Positions 23,571-34,889 of a stretch of DNA of 64,000 bases are shown here, one piece after another. Position numbers and translations under genes: made by a program. The stretch lies in the NCBI RefSeq assembly GCF_000302455.1, contig NZ_AMPO01000001.1, positions 189,001 through 253,000 on the forward strand, written 5' to 3'. How positions within the stretch are numbered: the stretch's first letter is position 1; each line of letters opens with the position of its first letter. A model generated the notes under the pieces. That model was not told where the DNA came from. It worked only from the letters and a program-made list of their open reading frames with translations, and did no database searches. Source of the stretch: Methanobacterium formicicum DSM 3637 (GTDB lineage Archaea; Methanobacteriota; Methanobacteria; Methanobacteriales; Methanobacteriaceae).

Positions 23571-24005
23571 TTTCCAGTATCAATCTAATTATGGGAAATT
23601 ATAGTATTCATCTCCAGTTCCAAATTACCACTATTAATTTTTATGGTAAAAATAATCGTAAATGATTAATCCCCAACCGAAATGATGTTATGTTCCCAGG
23701 TTGAGGATTAACATGTGAGCAATGGGTCATCTCACTAAATAATCCTTTGTTTAACTAAAATAAGTATTTTTCGTTTGATATAACTTCTAAATACTTACTA
23801 CTAAGTAGTAAAAAGTAGTAGTAACAATATTCCATCTTTTTTAGCTAAAACTATTAGAAATATTGAGTTGTTTTAATATATTACAATAAAGAGAATAAAG
23901 ACTTATTCTGTGATTCTAACCAACATACACTATAATAATAAAAGTATATACAATATATATTATATATACAATATATAAAAGAAAATAATGACTTATTTTG
24001 AGATT
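23571..24005. other. 435-bp A+T-rich stretch with repeats
   Basis: No gene seen. It holds TTACTACT-A-AGTAGTAA with a third AGTAGTAGTAA half-site (23795-23824), a doubled TATATACAATATATA (about 23945-23978), and the first copy of a 33-bp imperfect direct repeat (23891-23923). The second copy (23981-24013) runs into the end of the next gene. Confidence 0.55.
23795..23824. promoter_or_regulatory. palindrome TTACTACT-A-AGTAGTAA plus extra half-site
   Basis: Perfect 8-bp arms with one central base (23795-23811), followed after two bases by AGTAGTAGTAA (23814-23824). Three half-sites in a row suggest cooperative binding. It is about 225 bp upstream of the 179-aa gene. Confidence 0.4.
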
Positions 24006-24467
24006 TTAACCCATCCCTGATAATTTGTTTTTATCTTTATATTGTGGATGGAAATTAACAAATTTTGACTTATATTCCTCTGGCATTGCTTTTTTAAGCT
24101 CTGAAACACTAATCCCCTTAAAATTTGCTATTTCTTCTAACCTATCTAATCCAATTATGCCTTCATTATCAATAATTTTCATTACAGTACCAATACAAGA
24201 ATCTAAGATAGTTCCATCCTTTCTAATCTTTTCTTCTTCCTCTTTTTGAAGTTCAATCTCAATATTGTACTCCACTTCTAATTCTCCAATTATACTTTCG
24301 TGTTTTTCAATTTCATCGCGAAGGAAAGCAGATTTATCCCTTACCATTAACTTCCTCTGTAAATAATTTTCATAATCCTTTGTTCTATTTGAAATAATTA
24401 GTTTGGATAAATCAAATAAACGCCTATCTATTCTCATACAAATAGTTTTAATGTCTTTTTTAACCAT
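24006..24467 (-). CDS. hypothetical protein with coiled coil
   Basis: 153 aa. The N-terminus (MVKKDIKTICMRIDRRLFDL) could be a ribbon-helix-helix strand and helix. A long coiled coil follows (KSAFLRDEIEKHESIIGELEVEYNIEIELQKEEEEKI, about 55-92), then a small helical C-domain (GLDRLEEIANFKGISVSELKKAMPEEY) that resembles a helix-turn-helix. Last gene of a three-gene operon; its ATG overlaps the previous stop as TAATG. Function unknown. Confidence 0.55.
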   Translation of the reverse strand: MVKKDIKTICMRIDRRLFDLSKLIISNRTKDYENYLQRKLMVRDKSAFLRDEIEKHESIIGELEVEYNIEIELQKEEEEKIRKDGTILDSCIGTVMKIIDNEGIIGLDRLEEIANFKGISVSELKKAMPEEYKSKFVNFHPQYKDKNKLSGMG

Positions 24468-24646
24468 TATTTCGCCTCTTCTTTTAGTTTTGTTTCTACG
24501 AACACTGCTTGTGCCAATTCATCCTCTAAAGACACCCCTTCAAGTTCTAAGTATTCTTTAATGAGATCTAAAGGAACTGGAGGGCATGGATCATCTTTCC
24601 AAAAAATGTAAGAACGTTTTAGGACATCATTGAGTTCTTTAGACAT
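24467..24646 (-). CDS. 59-aa hypothetical protein in AbrB operon
   Basis: A short gene reading MSKELNDVLKRSYIFWKDD, then PCPPVPLDLIKEYLELEGVS, ending in KLKEEAK. Support for it comes from tight packing: it starts 4 bp after the AbrB-like stop, uses GAGGG in the end of that gene as ribosome binding site, and ends in a TAATG overlap with the next gene. No family recognised. Confidence 0.6.
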   Translation of the reverse strand: MSKELNDVLKRSYIFWKDDPCPPVPLDLIKEYLELEGVSLEDELAQAVFVETKLKEEAK

Positions 24647-24650
24647 TTAT

Positions 24651-24821
24651 TTATCCCTCAATCATTTTTTTTAATATGAGAATTCCATGATTTCCTTCTT
24701 CAACACTCCAAATGAGTTTATCACCTTTTTTAAGATCCATTGCGTTTACCCAAACTTTTGGGATATATACAAAATAGGATCCATTCGTTTTTTGAATCTT
24801 CATTGTATCTAATTCCACCAT
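24651..24821 (-). CDS. AbrB/MazE/SpoVT-like DNA-binding protein
   Basis: 56 aa from the ATG at 24821, which has a perfect GGAGGT 5-6 nt upstream. The text KIQKTNGSYFVYIPKVWVNAMDLKKGDKLIWSVEEG follows the swapped-hairpin AbrB pattern, in which a dimer of short beta strands binds DNA. Such proteins are transition-state regulators or antitoxins. It is the first of three tightly packed genes and is divergent from the 282-aa gene, with a duplicated 12-bp site between them that it may bind. Confidence 0.72.
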   Translation of the reverse strand: MVELDTMKIQKTNGSYFVYIPKVWVNAMDLKKGDKLIWSVEEGNHGILILKKMIEG

Positions 24822-24904
24822 AAGTACCTCCATTAGTTGAGTTTGATGATTGAGTATGTTTATTTATTATTTAAAGATTTTTTTTACATTAAAACATTAA
24901 ATTA

Positions 24905-24944
24905 GTAAATATTTGCCCTTTTTTTGTTTTGGGTAAATATTTGC
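24905..24944. promoter_or_regulatory. duplicated 12-bp element in divergent promoter
   Basis: GTAAATATTTGC occurs at 24905-24916 and again at 24933-24944, 28 bp apart. Each copy is itself nearly palindromic (10 of 12 positions). They lie between the AbrB-like operon and the 282-aa gene; a TATA-like GTATTTATAATGG follows at 24964-24976. Confidence 0.5.
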
Positions 24945-24998
24945 GGTTTTTAAAATAAAGGTAAGTATTTATAATGGACATCCATAAGGAAATTAACA

Positions 24999-25847
24999 GT
25001 GATTAAATTGAAAAAGGGAATAAAAACTAGTTTAAGAAGATTTCTCGTGATAAAAACACTTTTGAATGGTAAGAAATGGGATACACAGTCTCTTCTCAAA
25101 AAAATTAACAGTACTTATTTCTTCAGATTTCAACAAGAATATTCGCTAGAGACAGAAGAGATGAATCTTGAAAAGTTAACTGATCCGATGTTATCTAAAA
25201 TTTTAAAGGATATGAGGGAAGATAAAATAATTGAGAGTGAACCCATGCCTCAAAAAAGCGGAAGAGGCCCATCTGGTTACCAACATTGGCTTGTTAATGA
25301 TCTTGAAGTTTATTTTGAAGTCTTATTAGAATTTCTTAGTTTTGCGGACTGGCTTGAATACCGTGAAATTCAGTTAGATCTCCATACTTATAACAGGTCC
25401 ATATTTTTAAACAGTGTTTATGGGCAAAAATTCATCAATATGGATTTGTTTAAATTTTTTAAATCAAAAATAGGAATAGATGTGAATGAAAAATCAAAAA
25501 GATGGGTTTTAAAAATACTAAAAATATCACCTTCAGCTCTGAAAACATTTTATGGTTATGTAATGGGTACTGCGGAATATTTAGAATTGTTCCACATAGT
25601 TGCAGATGATTTAACAAAAGAAATTTTTTTGTCCCGAATTGTAAGTGCTTTTATTAAGGACTTGACTACACCTTCCTTTTGGACCCCTTACCCTGTCAAA
25701 TTTAAATCTGTCTTTATAATAGACGAAGACGGTAACGAACAAAAAGATCCCATAAATCGTCCAAAATTTATCTTCAATATTGAAGAAAACAGTTTAAAGT
25801 TTGATATTATTTCTAATGGCGTCACATTCTCTAAAAATCCCCCATAA
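24999..25847 (+). CDS. hypothetical protein, possible winged-helix N-terminus
   Basis: 282 aa. Residues about 55-95 (DPMLSKILKDMREDKIIESE ... GPSGYQHWLVNDLEVYF) read like the last helix and wing of a winged helix, which suggests a regulator. The rest is helical, then beta-rich, with no family recognised. The GTG start has AAGGA 8 nt upstream. Divergent from the AbrB-like gene and convergent with the recombinase (22 bp between stops). Codon use is that of the accessory region. Confidence 0.55.
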   Translation: MIKLKKGIKTSLRRFLVIKTLLNGKKWDTQSLLKKINSTYFFRFQQEYSLETEEMNLEKLTDPMLSKILKDMREDKIIESEPMPQKSGRGPSGYQHWLVNDLEVYFEVLLEFLSFADWLEYREIQLDLHTYNRSIFLNSVYGQKFINMDLFKFFKSKIGIDVNEKSKRWVLKILKISPSALKTFYGYVMGTAEYLELFHIVADDLTKEIFLSRIVSAFIKDLTTPSFWTPYPVKFKSVFIIDEDGNEQKDPINRPKFIFNIEENSLKFDIISNGVTFSKNPP

Positions 25848-25869
25848 TGATTTTTTATATTTTGAATCC

Positions 25870-27072
25870 TTATTTACGCTCCCCTTTTTCCCTTTCTATT
25901 TGTTTTTCAAGTGTTTTCTTGAGCATAGCTTCTAAATTTTCAATTCGACCTTCTAAACTAGTTATTTTACCATCTTTATCTTTGGAATCTCTGATTAGTA
26001 GATCATATTCTTGTGTTGTGACATTTTTTACTTTCACTTTTTCTAAGGTTAAATTCTCTACTGCTTCCATATATTTAGCTTTCAAGGTTTGAGGATCGTT
26101 TTTAAAGTATGCTTCTGTTACGGGGTTTATTTTATGGCCTAACATCCAATCAACAGCAAGTTGATCAATACCTTTATTGTATAAAGTGCTAGTGAATAAC
26201 TTTCTCATAGTATGGGAAGTAAAAAATCTTCGATTTCTTTCTTTAGAACGACCAAAACCAGCTCTTTCATTTATTCGACGGAATACAAATACCAAACCTT
26301 GACTGGAAATCTGGATTCGACGACTACTTACAAAAAGAGGATCATCTAAATTTTTAATTTCCTTATTGTTATTTTCTCTATGAGACAAATAATCAATTAT
26401 GGCCTGTGTACTCTCAGGAGAATTAAAAGTAATGTAAGGCATTCCTGTTTTATATCTATGAATTTTCCAGGTTCCAATTAGATCCTCTATTTTCCTAAGT
26501 TCATAGACTACTTTAGGTATGTTCAATTTATCTGGATCTGATAAATCTATATAATCCGAAACGGATTTGATAAAATTTTCATATGTGAGGTGTCTTATCT
26601 CCCCTGATCCCATCCCACTTGATAACATTAAAAGAAGAATGGCCTTATCACGGATATCGGAAACTTTTACAGCTTCCCTAACATGATCAATAGTGGGAAT
26701 ATCTTCCATACTCCAATTTTCACCACTATTTAGATTAATTTTAAGTTTTGGAAGGTGAATATCGTAATGTCGGTAAAAAGCTTTAACTGTATCGAAATAA
26801 CCGTTAATTGTGCTTGGGAGCATTCCCTCTTCTTCTAGCTTTTCACGGAAATCATAGAAATAATCATTAATTTTACGATTTCTAAGTTTTATCCCGGCTT
26901 CTTCTTCATTTTCAGCTTCTTCTATCAATTCAGTTGGAATTTTACCAACGAAATTTGCGTAAACTCGGATTCTAGTTATGTATTGGGATTTGGTACTTGA
27001 TCTCCTACTACGAGATCGTATGAAATCCTTAAAACACCGATCATTTTTTATATCATCTAACTCAAAAGGCAT
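25870..27072 (-). CDS. tyrosine recombinase/integrase
   Basis: 400 aa from the ATG at 27072, which has GGTG 6 nt upstream; the frame stays open to a TTG four codons earlier. It has a SAM-like N-terminal core-binding domain (about 15-105). Catalytic residues: Arg in SSGMGSGEIRHLTYE, His-x-x-Arg in SHTMRKLFTS, His in MLGHKI and the nucleophile Tyr in TEAYFKND. A coiled-coil tail (ITSLEGRIENLEAMLKKTLEKQIE) closes the protein. Recombinases of this class integrate proviruses and plasmids or resolve dimers. Its place at the edge between A+T-rich accessory DNA and metK suggests it inserted the region to its left. Confidence 0.88.
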   Translation of the reverse strand: MPFELDDIKNDRCFKDFIRSRSRRSSTKSQYITRIRVYANFVGKIPTELIEEAENEEEAGIKLRNRKINDYFYDFREKLEEEGMLPSTINGYFDTVKAFYRHYDIHLPKLKINLNSGENWSMEDIPTIDHVREAVKVSDIRDKAILLLMLSSGMGSGEIRHLTYENFIKSVSDYIDLSDPDKLNIPKVVYELRKIEDLIGTWKIHRYKTGMPYITFNSPESTQAIIDYLSHRENNNKEIKNLDDPLFVSSRRIQISSQGLVFVFRRINERAGFGRSKERNRRFFTSHTMRKLFTSTLYNKGIDQLAVDWMLGHKINPVTEAYFKNDPQTLKAKYMEAVENLTLEKVKVKNVTTQEYDLLIRDSKDKDGKITSLEGRIENLEAMLKKTLEKQIEREKGERK

Positions 27073-27087
27073 AAAGTACACCAACTC

Positions 27088-27147
27088 GAGTTATGATCTA
27101 CCCAAAATATGTTCAAAACTATACATATTTGCTAAAAATCATAACTC
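27088..27147. promoter_or_regulatory. 10-bp inverted repeat upstream of the integrase gene
   Basis: GAGTTATGAT (27088-27097) and ATCATAACTC (27138-27147) are exact inverted copies 40 bp apart, in the short divergent region between integrase and metK. They could be recombinase arm sites or an operator; no crossover site was recognised. Confidence 0.45.
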
Positions 27148-27207
27148 ATAAAGATAGATTTAACCTAATCATTATAATAGGTTTTTATAACATTAGAGGG
27201 ATCTTGT

Positions 27208-28413
27208 ATGAGAAATATTATTGTTGAAGAGCTTATTCAAAAGCCAATTGAGGAACAGGAAATAGAAATCGTAGAAAGGAAGGGGATAGGCCACCCAGAT
27301 AGTATAAGCGATGGAATCGCAGAATCAGTTAGCCGGGGACTGTGCAACGCTTACTTAGATCATTTCGGTGGTGTCTTACACCATAACACTGATGAAGTAC
27401 AGATAACCGCGGGTGAATCTTCTCCTGAATTCGGAGGAGGAGATATAATAAAGCCAATGGACATCCTCCTCACCGGAAGGGGAGTCCCAGAATACGAAGG
27501 CAAAAAAATTGGTATAGACAGGATAGCAATTAAAGCAGCCAAAGAATATCTTAATGAAGCCTTGATCAACCTGGACGTGGAAACCTGCACCGTGGTAGAG
27601 TGCAAAATTGGACACGGCTCTGGAGACCTGGTAGATGTTTTCAAAAGGCAAGGAATGCCTGCATCCAATGACACATCCTTTGGAGTTGGATTCGCACCAT
27701 TCTCCGAAACCGAAAGCATGGTTATGGCCATTGAAGAACTTCTAAACTCCAAATCATTCAAAAATAAATACCCACAAGTTGGGGAAGACATAAAAGTCAT
27801 GGGACTACGTGACCATGATAAAATCACCCTTACCGTGGCTGTGGCCATGATCTCCAAGTATGTTGACGGCGCACAAACCTACCTGGACACCAAAGAAGAA
27901 CTCAAAGATATCGTCACCAACCTGGCCCTGAAACACACCTCCAGGGATGTTGAAACATTCATCAACACCGCAGACGACCCCACCAGTACAACCGAAGAAG
28001 GTTACTACCTCACTGTAACCGGTACATCTGCAGAGATGGGAGACGACGGATCAGTGGGCCGTGGAAACAGGGCTAACGGACTTATAACCCCTAACCGCCC
28101 AATGTCAATGGAAGCTACCTCTGGTAAAAATCCAATAAACCATGTGGGTAAAATATACAACCTTTTATCTAACCAGATTGCCAATGACATTGTTAAAGAA
28201 GTTGAAGGTGTTAACCAGGTTCACATGATGATTTTAAGCCAGATTGGAGCCCCTATTGACCAGCCAAAAGCTGCAAGTGCACAGCTTATCCTGGAGAAAG
28301 GTTACGAGATGAGTAAGGTTAGAAGTGAAGTTCAGGGTGTTATGGACACCTGGCTGGCTGACATCAACAAGATAACTGAGATGTTAATAAAGGGAAAAGT
28401 TCGAACCTTTTAA
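27208..28413 (+). CDS. metK: S-adenosylmethionine synthetase, archaeal type
   Basis: 401 aa, the length of the archaeal MAT class that differs strongly from the bacterial one. It starts MRNIIVEELIQKPIEEQEIE and continues with ERKGIGHPDSISDGIAES, the family's ATP/methionine site, then PEFGGGDIIKPMDILLTGRG and GDDGSVGRGNRANGLITP. It makes S-adenosylmethionine from methionine and ATP for methylation, including the restriction-modification enzymes nearby. GAGGG lies upstream of the ATG. A TATA-like TTTTTATAAC lies about 25 bp before the start. Confidence 0.95.
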   Translation: MRNIIVEELIQKPIEEQEIEIVERKGIGHPDSISDGIAESVSRGLCNAYLDHFGGVLHHNTDEVQITAGESSPEFGGGDIIKPMDILLTGRGVPEYEGKKIGIDRIAIKAAKEYLNEALINLDVETCTVVECKIGHGSGDLVDVFKRQGMPASNDTSFGVGFAPFSETESMVMAIEELLNSKSFKNKYPQVGEDIKVMGLRDHDKITLTVAVAMISKYVDGAQTYLDTKEELKDIVTNLALKHTSRDVETFINTADDPTSTTEEGYYLTVTGTSAEMGDDGSVGRGNRANGLITPNRPMSMEATSGKNPINHVGKIYNLLSNQIANDIVKEVEGVNQVHMMILSQIGAPIDQPKAASAQLILEKGYEMSKVRSEVQGVMDTWLADINKITEMLIKGKVRTF

Positions 28414-28718
28414 AACCTTCATTCCCTTTTATTTTTCTTTAAAATCTCAATTATTCTTTTATTTTTGAATCTACTTTATTCAAGAAATTTCTATTGTAAT
28501 TATCACTCCCGCCCATTCTTACCACTGACCATCTCAATTATAATAAAAGGATATAAAAGACCGCAAACAAAGTTTGATATGAATAGATCTTGCTAGGAGT
28601 AGATACTCAGTATGATTAATCATTATGTTTTATGAAGATCATCTAATTGAAACAGCCGGTTTACGTTATTTCGGTTGAGTATTTAATTAATAAACAATTA
28701 TTACAAGGAGAATGTTAC
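28414..28718 (+). other. intergenic T-rich stretch between metK and ileS
   Basis: Several poly-T/pyrimidine runs just after metK (CCCTTTTATTTTTC, CTTTTATTTTT) are likely termination signals. The rest presumably carries the ileS promoter; no gene is seen. Confidence 0.45.
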
Positions 28719-31862
<3,144 letters not shown>

Positions 31863-31883
31863 ACTCCTAAAGAGGGCGAAAAG

Positions 31884-34049
31884 ATGACTTTAACTGACAC
31901 GGAAATGGAATACATCAAAGAAGAACTGGGAAGGGAACCCAACCCCCTGGAATATGGTATGCTGGATATAATGTTCTCTGAACACTGCTCCTATAAGAGC
32001 AGCCGGCCCATCCTGAAATTATTCCCCACCGAGGGTGAAAAAGTCATAATGGGCCCTGGAGACGATGCAGGTATCGTGGAACTCACCGATGACCTGGCCC
32101 TGGTTATGGGTATGGAAAGCCACAACCATCCCTCAGCCGTGGAACCCTACGGAGGAGCAGGTACTGGGATTGGAGGAATTATAAGGGATATCATATCCAT
32201 GGGAGCAATGCCAGTTGCCCTTCTTGATTCTCTACGTTTTGGACCCATGGAAGACCAGCGTTCACGTTACATCTTTGAATACGTGGTTAAAGGAATCTCA
32301 GACTATGGTAACCGAGTAGGTATTCCCACTGTTGGTGGAGAAGTGGAATTTGAGGATAACTTCAAATTCAACCCACTGGTTAACGTGGTCTGTGCAGGTA
32401 TTGTTCGTAAGGATGAAATTGTACTTGGAATAGCCCCCAATGTGGGAGATGTTTTCGTATTGATGGGAGGCCGCACTGGAAGGGATGGTATACACGGTGT
32501 TACCTTTGCTTCAGAAGAGTTAACCTCTTCTTCAGAACTGGAAAGCAGACCTGCAGTTCAGGTGGGTGATCCCTTCACTAAGAAACAGGTCATGGAAGCC
32601 ACCTTTGAGGCCCTGGAGAAAGTTAACATTCAGGGATTGAAGGACTTGGGAGGAGGAGGCCTCACCTGCTGTATTTCGGAAATGGCTGATAAAAGTGGTA
32701 ATGGTGCTCAGATGGAGTTGACCAAAGTACCGCTGAGAGAGGAAGGAATGACTCCCTATGAAATTATGCTCTCCGAGTCCCAGGAAAGAATGGTCTTCGT
32801 GGTGAACCCTCAGGATGTGGATGGCTTACTTGCAATATTTCATAAGCATGAGCTGCCCTATGCAGTGATTGGTCAGGTCACCGACACCGGCCGCATGGTG
32901 GTCACCCAGGAAGGGGAACCCCTGGCAGATGTACCCACTCAACTGCTGGCTGACCCACCATTGGTGGAACGTGAAGCCATTAAACCTGTAAATGACGAAG
33001 AATATGTTGAAATAGAAGATGGGAACCTTGATGAAGCCCTTTTAAACTTACTTTCCAGTCCAAATCTTGCCAGTAAAAAGTGGGTGTTCCGGCAGTACGA
33101 TCACGAGGTGCAGATCCGAACGGTAATCAAGCCCGGGGATGATGCTGCAGTACTGCGGGTGGATGATGAGAAAGCCTTTACTCTCACCAGTGACTGTAAC
33201 AGCATACACTGCTATCTTGACCCATACCATGGAGGGGCTGGGGCTGTGGCTGAAGCAATACGTAACGTGGTGGCCATGGGATCAGAACCATTATGCATGG
33301 TGGACTGCCTTAACTTTGGAAACCCGGAAAAACCAGATGTGTTCTGGCAATTCAAAGAGTGCGTTCAGGGAATGTCAGACATTGCTAACCGGTTCCAGTT
33401 ACCAGTTACCAGTGGAAACGTCAGTTTTTACAATGAAACAGAAGGAGTTACTGTTAATCCATCACCAGTGGTGAGTGTGGCCGGGATCATGGACCTTAAG
33501 GATATAAGGACCATGGACTTCAAAAATGAAGGGGATAAGATCATCCTCATTGGAACCACCCAACCAGAGATGGATGGATCAGAGTACCATAAGACCATTC
33601 ATGGAGTGGTACAGGGAGAATCACCCCAGGTTAATATTGAAGCAGAATACGCCTCAGCTCATGCTGTTCTGGAATTAATCCGTAACGATGAAAATGGCCA
33701 GGTTACTGCAGCCCATGATCTTTCAGCAGGAGGATTAGCTGTTGCACTGGCAGAAATGGCTATTAAAGGAAACCTGGGAGCCAATGTAGATATATCAGCA
33801 GCCCCTGGTGCTGAAAGTCTTTCTGATTCAGAGATACTCTTCTCAGAATCCCATGCCCGTTACCTGGTTACCGTGCAAGAAGGAAGTTCTGCAGAGATTT
33901 TGAACACCTTACAGGTAATGAATGTCCCTGCAGCAGTAATTGGTACAGTTAAAGGAAATTCTCTTAAATTAAGCCCTTCAAACATTGAAATTGACATTCA
34001 GCAGCTTAAAGATGCTTACCAGGGCGTTATTGAAAAGTTCATGGCCTAA
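31884..34049 (+). CDS. purL: phosphoribosylformylglycinamidine synthase subunit PurL
   Basis: 721 aa, the size of the small-type PurL used with separate PurQ and PurS. The ATP and substrate motifs are present: MLDIMFSEHCSYKSSRPILK, GMESHNHPSAVEPYGGAGTGIGG, GRTGRDGIHGVTFASEEL and DLGGGGLTC. The second half repeats the fold with PYHGGAGAVAEAIRNVVAMG and AAHDLSAGGLAVALAEMA. It converts FGAR to FGAM in purine synthesis. GAGGGCG precedes the ATG. Likely co-transcribed with ileS. Confidence 0.96.
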   Translation: MTLTDTEMEYIKEELGREPNPLEYGMLDIMFSEHCSYKSSRPILKLFPTEGEKVIMGPGDDAGIVELTDDLALVMGMESHNHPSAVEPYGGAGTGIGGIIRDIISMGAMPVALLDSLRFGPMEDQRSRYIFEYVVKGISDYGNRVGIPTVGGEVEFEDNFKFNPLVNVVCAGIVRKDEIVLGIAPNVGDVFVLMGGRTGRDGIHGVTFASEELTSSSELESRPAVQVGDPFTKKQVMEATFEALEKVNIQGLKDLGGGGLTCCISEMADKSGNGAQMELTKVPLREEGMTPYEIMLSESQERMVFVVNPQDVDGLLAIFHKHELPYAVIGQVTDTGRMVVTQEGEPLADVPTQLLADPPLVEREAIKPVNDEEYVEIEDGNLDEALLNLLSSPNLASKKWVFRQYDHEVQIRTVIKPGDDAAVLRVDDEKAFTLTSDCNSIHCYLDPYHGGAGAVAEAIRNVVAMGSEPLCMVDCLNFGNPEKPDVFWQFKECVQGMSDIANRFQLPVTSGNVSFYNETEGVTVNPSPVVSVAGIMDLKDIRTMDFKNEGDKIILIGTTQPEMDGSEYHKTIHGVVQGESPQVNIEAEYASAHAVLELIRNDENGQVTAAHDLSAGGLAVALAEMAIKGNLGANVDISAAPGAESLSDSEILFSESHARYLVTVQEGSSAEILNTLQVMNVPAAVIGTVKGNSLKLSPSNIEIDIQQLKDAYQGVIEKFMA

Positions 34050-34158
34050 TGAGTTCATGAACTGTGATTATAAAAAGAGCTTGGTAAATGGAATGTATTG
34101 GCGTAATAAGAAGGCATTGGTAATATAAAAAATACATAAAAGTTTATGGTCTGATGAT

Positions 34159-34722
34159 ATGAAAAAAGAACTCTGGAGGCAGCTAATTCATGCTTCTGGA
34201 GTCTTTATCGTTGTTCTCAGCTATTTTCTACCACCACAATTGTTGATCATTCTCTGTGTGACCATCCTGGCCTTCGTGGTTATAGTGTTTCGACTGGACC
34301 ATCAACACCATATTCCCTTTTTTTCCACTATTTTACGGGTTGCCAAACGTGACGAGGATGAAAGAGGATTTGTTTACTTTTTTATTGGAATTATAATAAC
34401 CCTGTACATCTTCCAGTTTAACATGGCCATTGCCAATGCCGCGATCCTCATCCTTCTATTTGGGGATTCCGCATCAACTCTTATCGGTCGAAGGTTTGGA
34501 AGAATAAAATTACCTTTCCAATCACATAAAACCCTTGAAGGGAGTTTAACATTCCTGGGAGTGGGATTCTTGGTTTCTCTCACCCAGTTACCACTGATCC
34601 CTGCTTTTATTGGTGCACTAGCCGGTACCCTAACTGAAGCCTACAGTCCCATTGATGATAACGTGCCCATACCCCTGATTTCAGCACTAGCAATTACGGT
34701 AGTAATTTACTTCCTTATTTAA
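34159..34722 (+). CDS. DGK1/SEC59-like CTP-dependent lipid kinase, membrane protein
   Basis: 187 aa with about six membrane segments. The diagnostic part is LFGDSASTLIGRRFGRIKLPF followed by HKTLEGSLTFL, the conserved Asp and Lys/Glu motif of diacylglycerol and dolichol kinase relatives. An N-terminal KKELWRQLIHASGVFIV also fits. It probably phosphorylates a polyprenol or ether lipid in the membrane. Alternative: phosphatidate cytidylyltransferase-like. Gene stands 110 bp after purL. Confidence 0.75.
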   Translation: MKKELWRQLIHASGVFIVVLSYFLPPQLLIILCVTILAFVVIVFRLDHQHHIPFFSTILRVAKRDEDERGFVYFFIGIIITLYIFQFNMAIANAAILILLFGDSASTLIGRRFGRIKLPFQSHKTLEGSLTFLGVGFLVSLTQLPLIPAFIGALAGTLTEAYSPIDDNVPIPLISALAITVVIYFLI

Positions 34723-34889
34723 CGTCCAATTCATACTCCTCATTTAACACCAGATTTATACTTCCAGATTACGCACAATTTATATTCAAAACCCCAAATT
34801 TGACTTCCTGATTTACACCCAATTAAACAAAATAGCCGTTGATTTCGGAAAAATTTTAAATTGCCTTTTTCAACATTTAAAAAAAAAAC

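Noticed and set aside
28647..28718. N-terminal extension of ileS to the upstream TTG
   Set aside because: No ribosome binding site there, while AAGGAG precedes the ATG at 28719, where the conserved family start lies.
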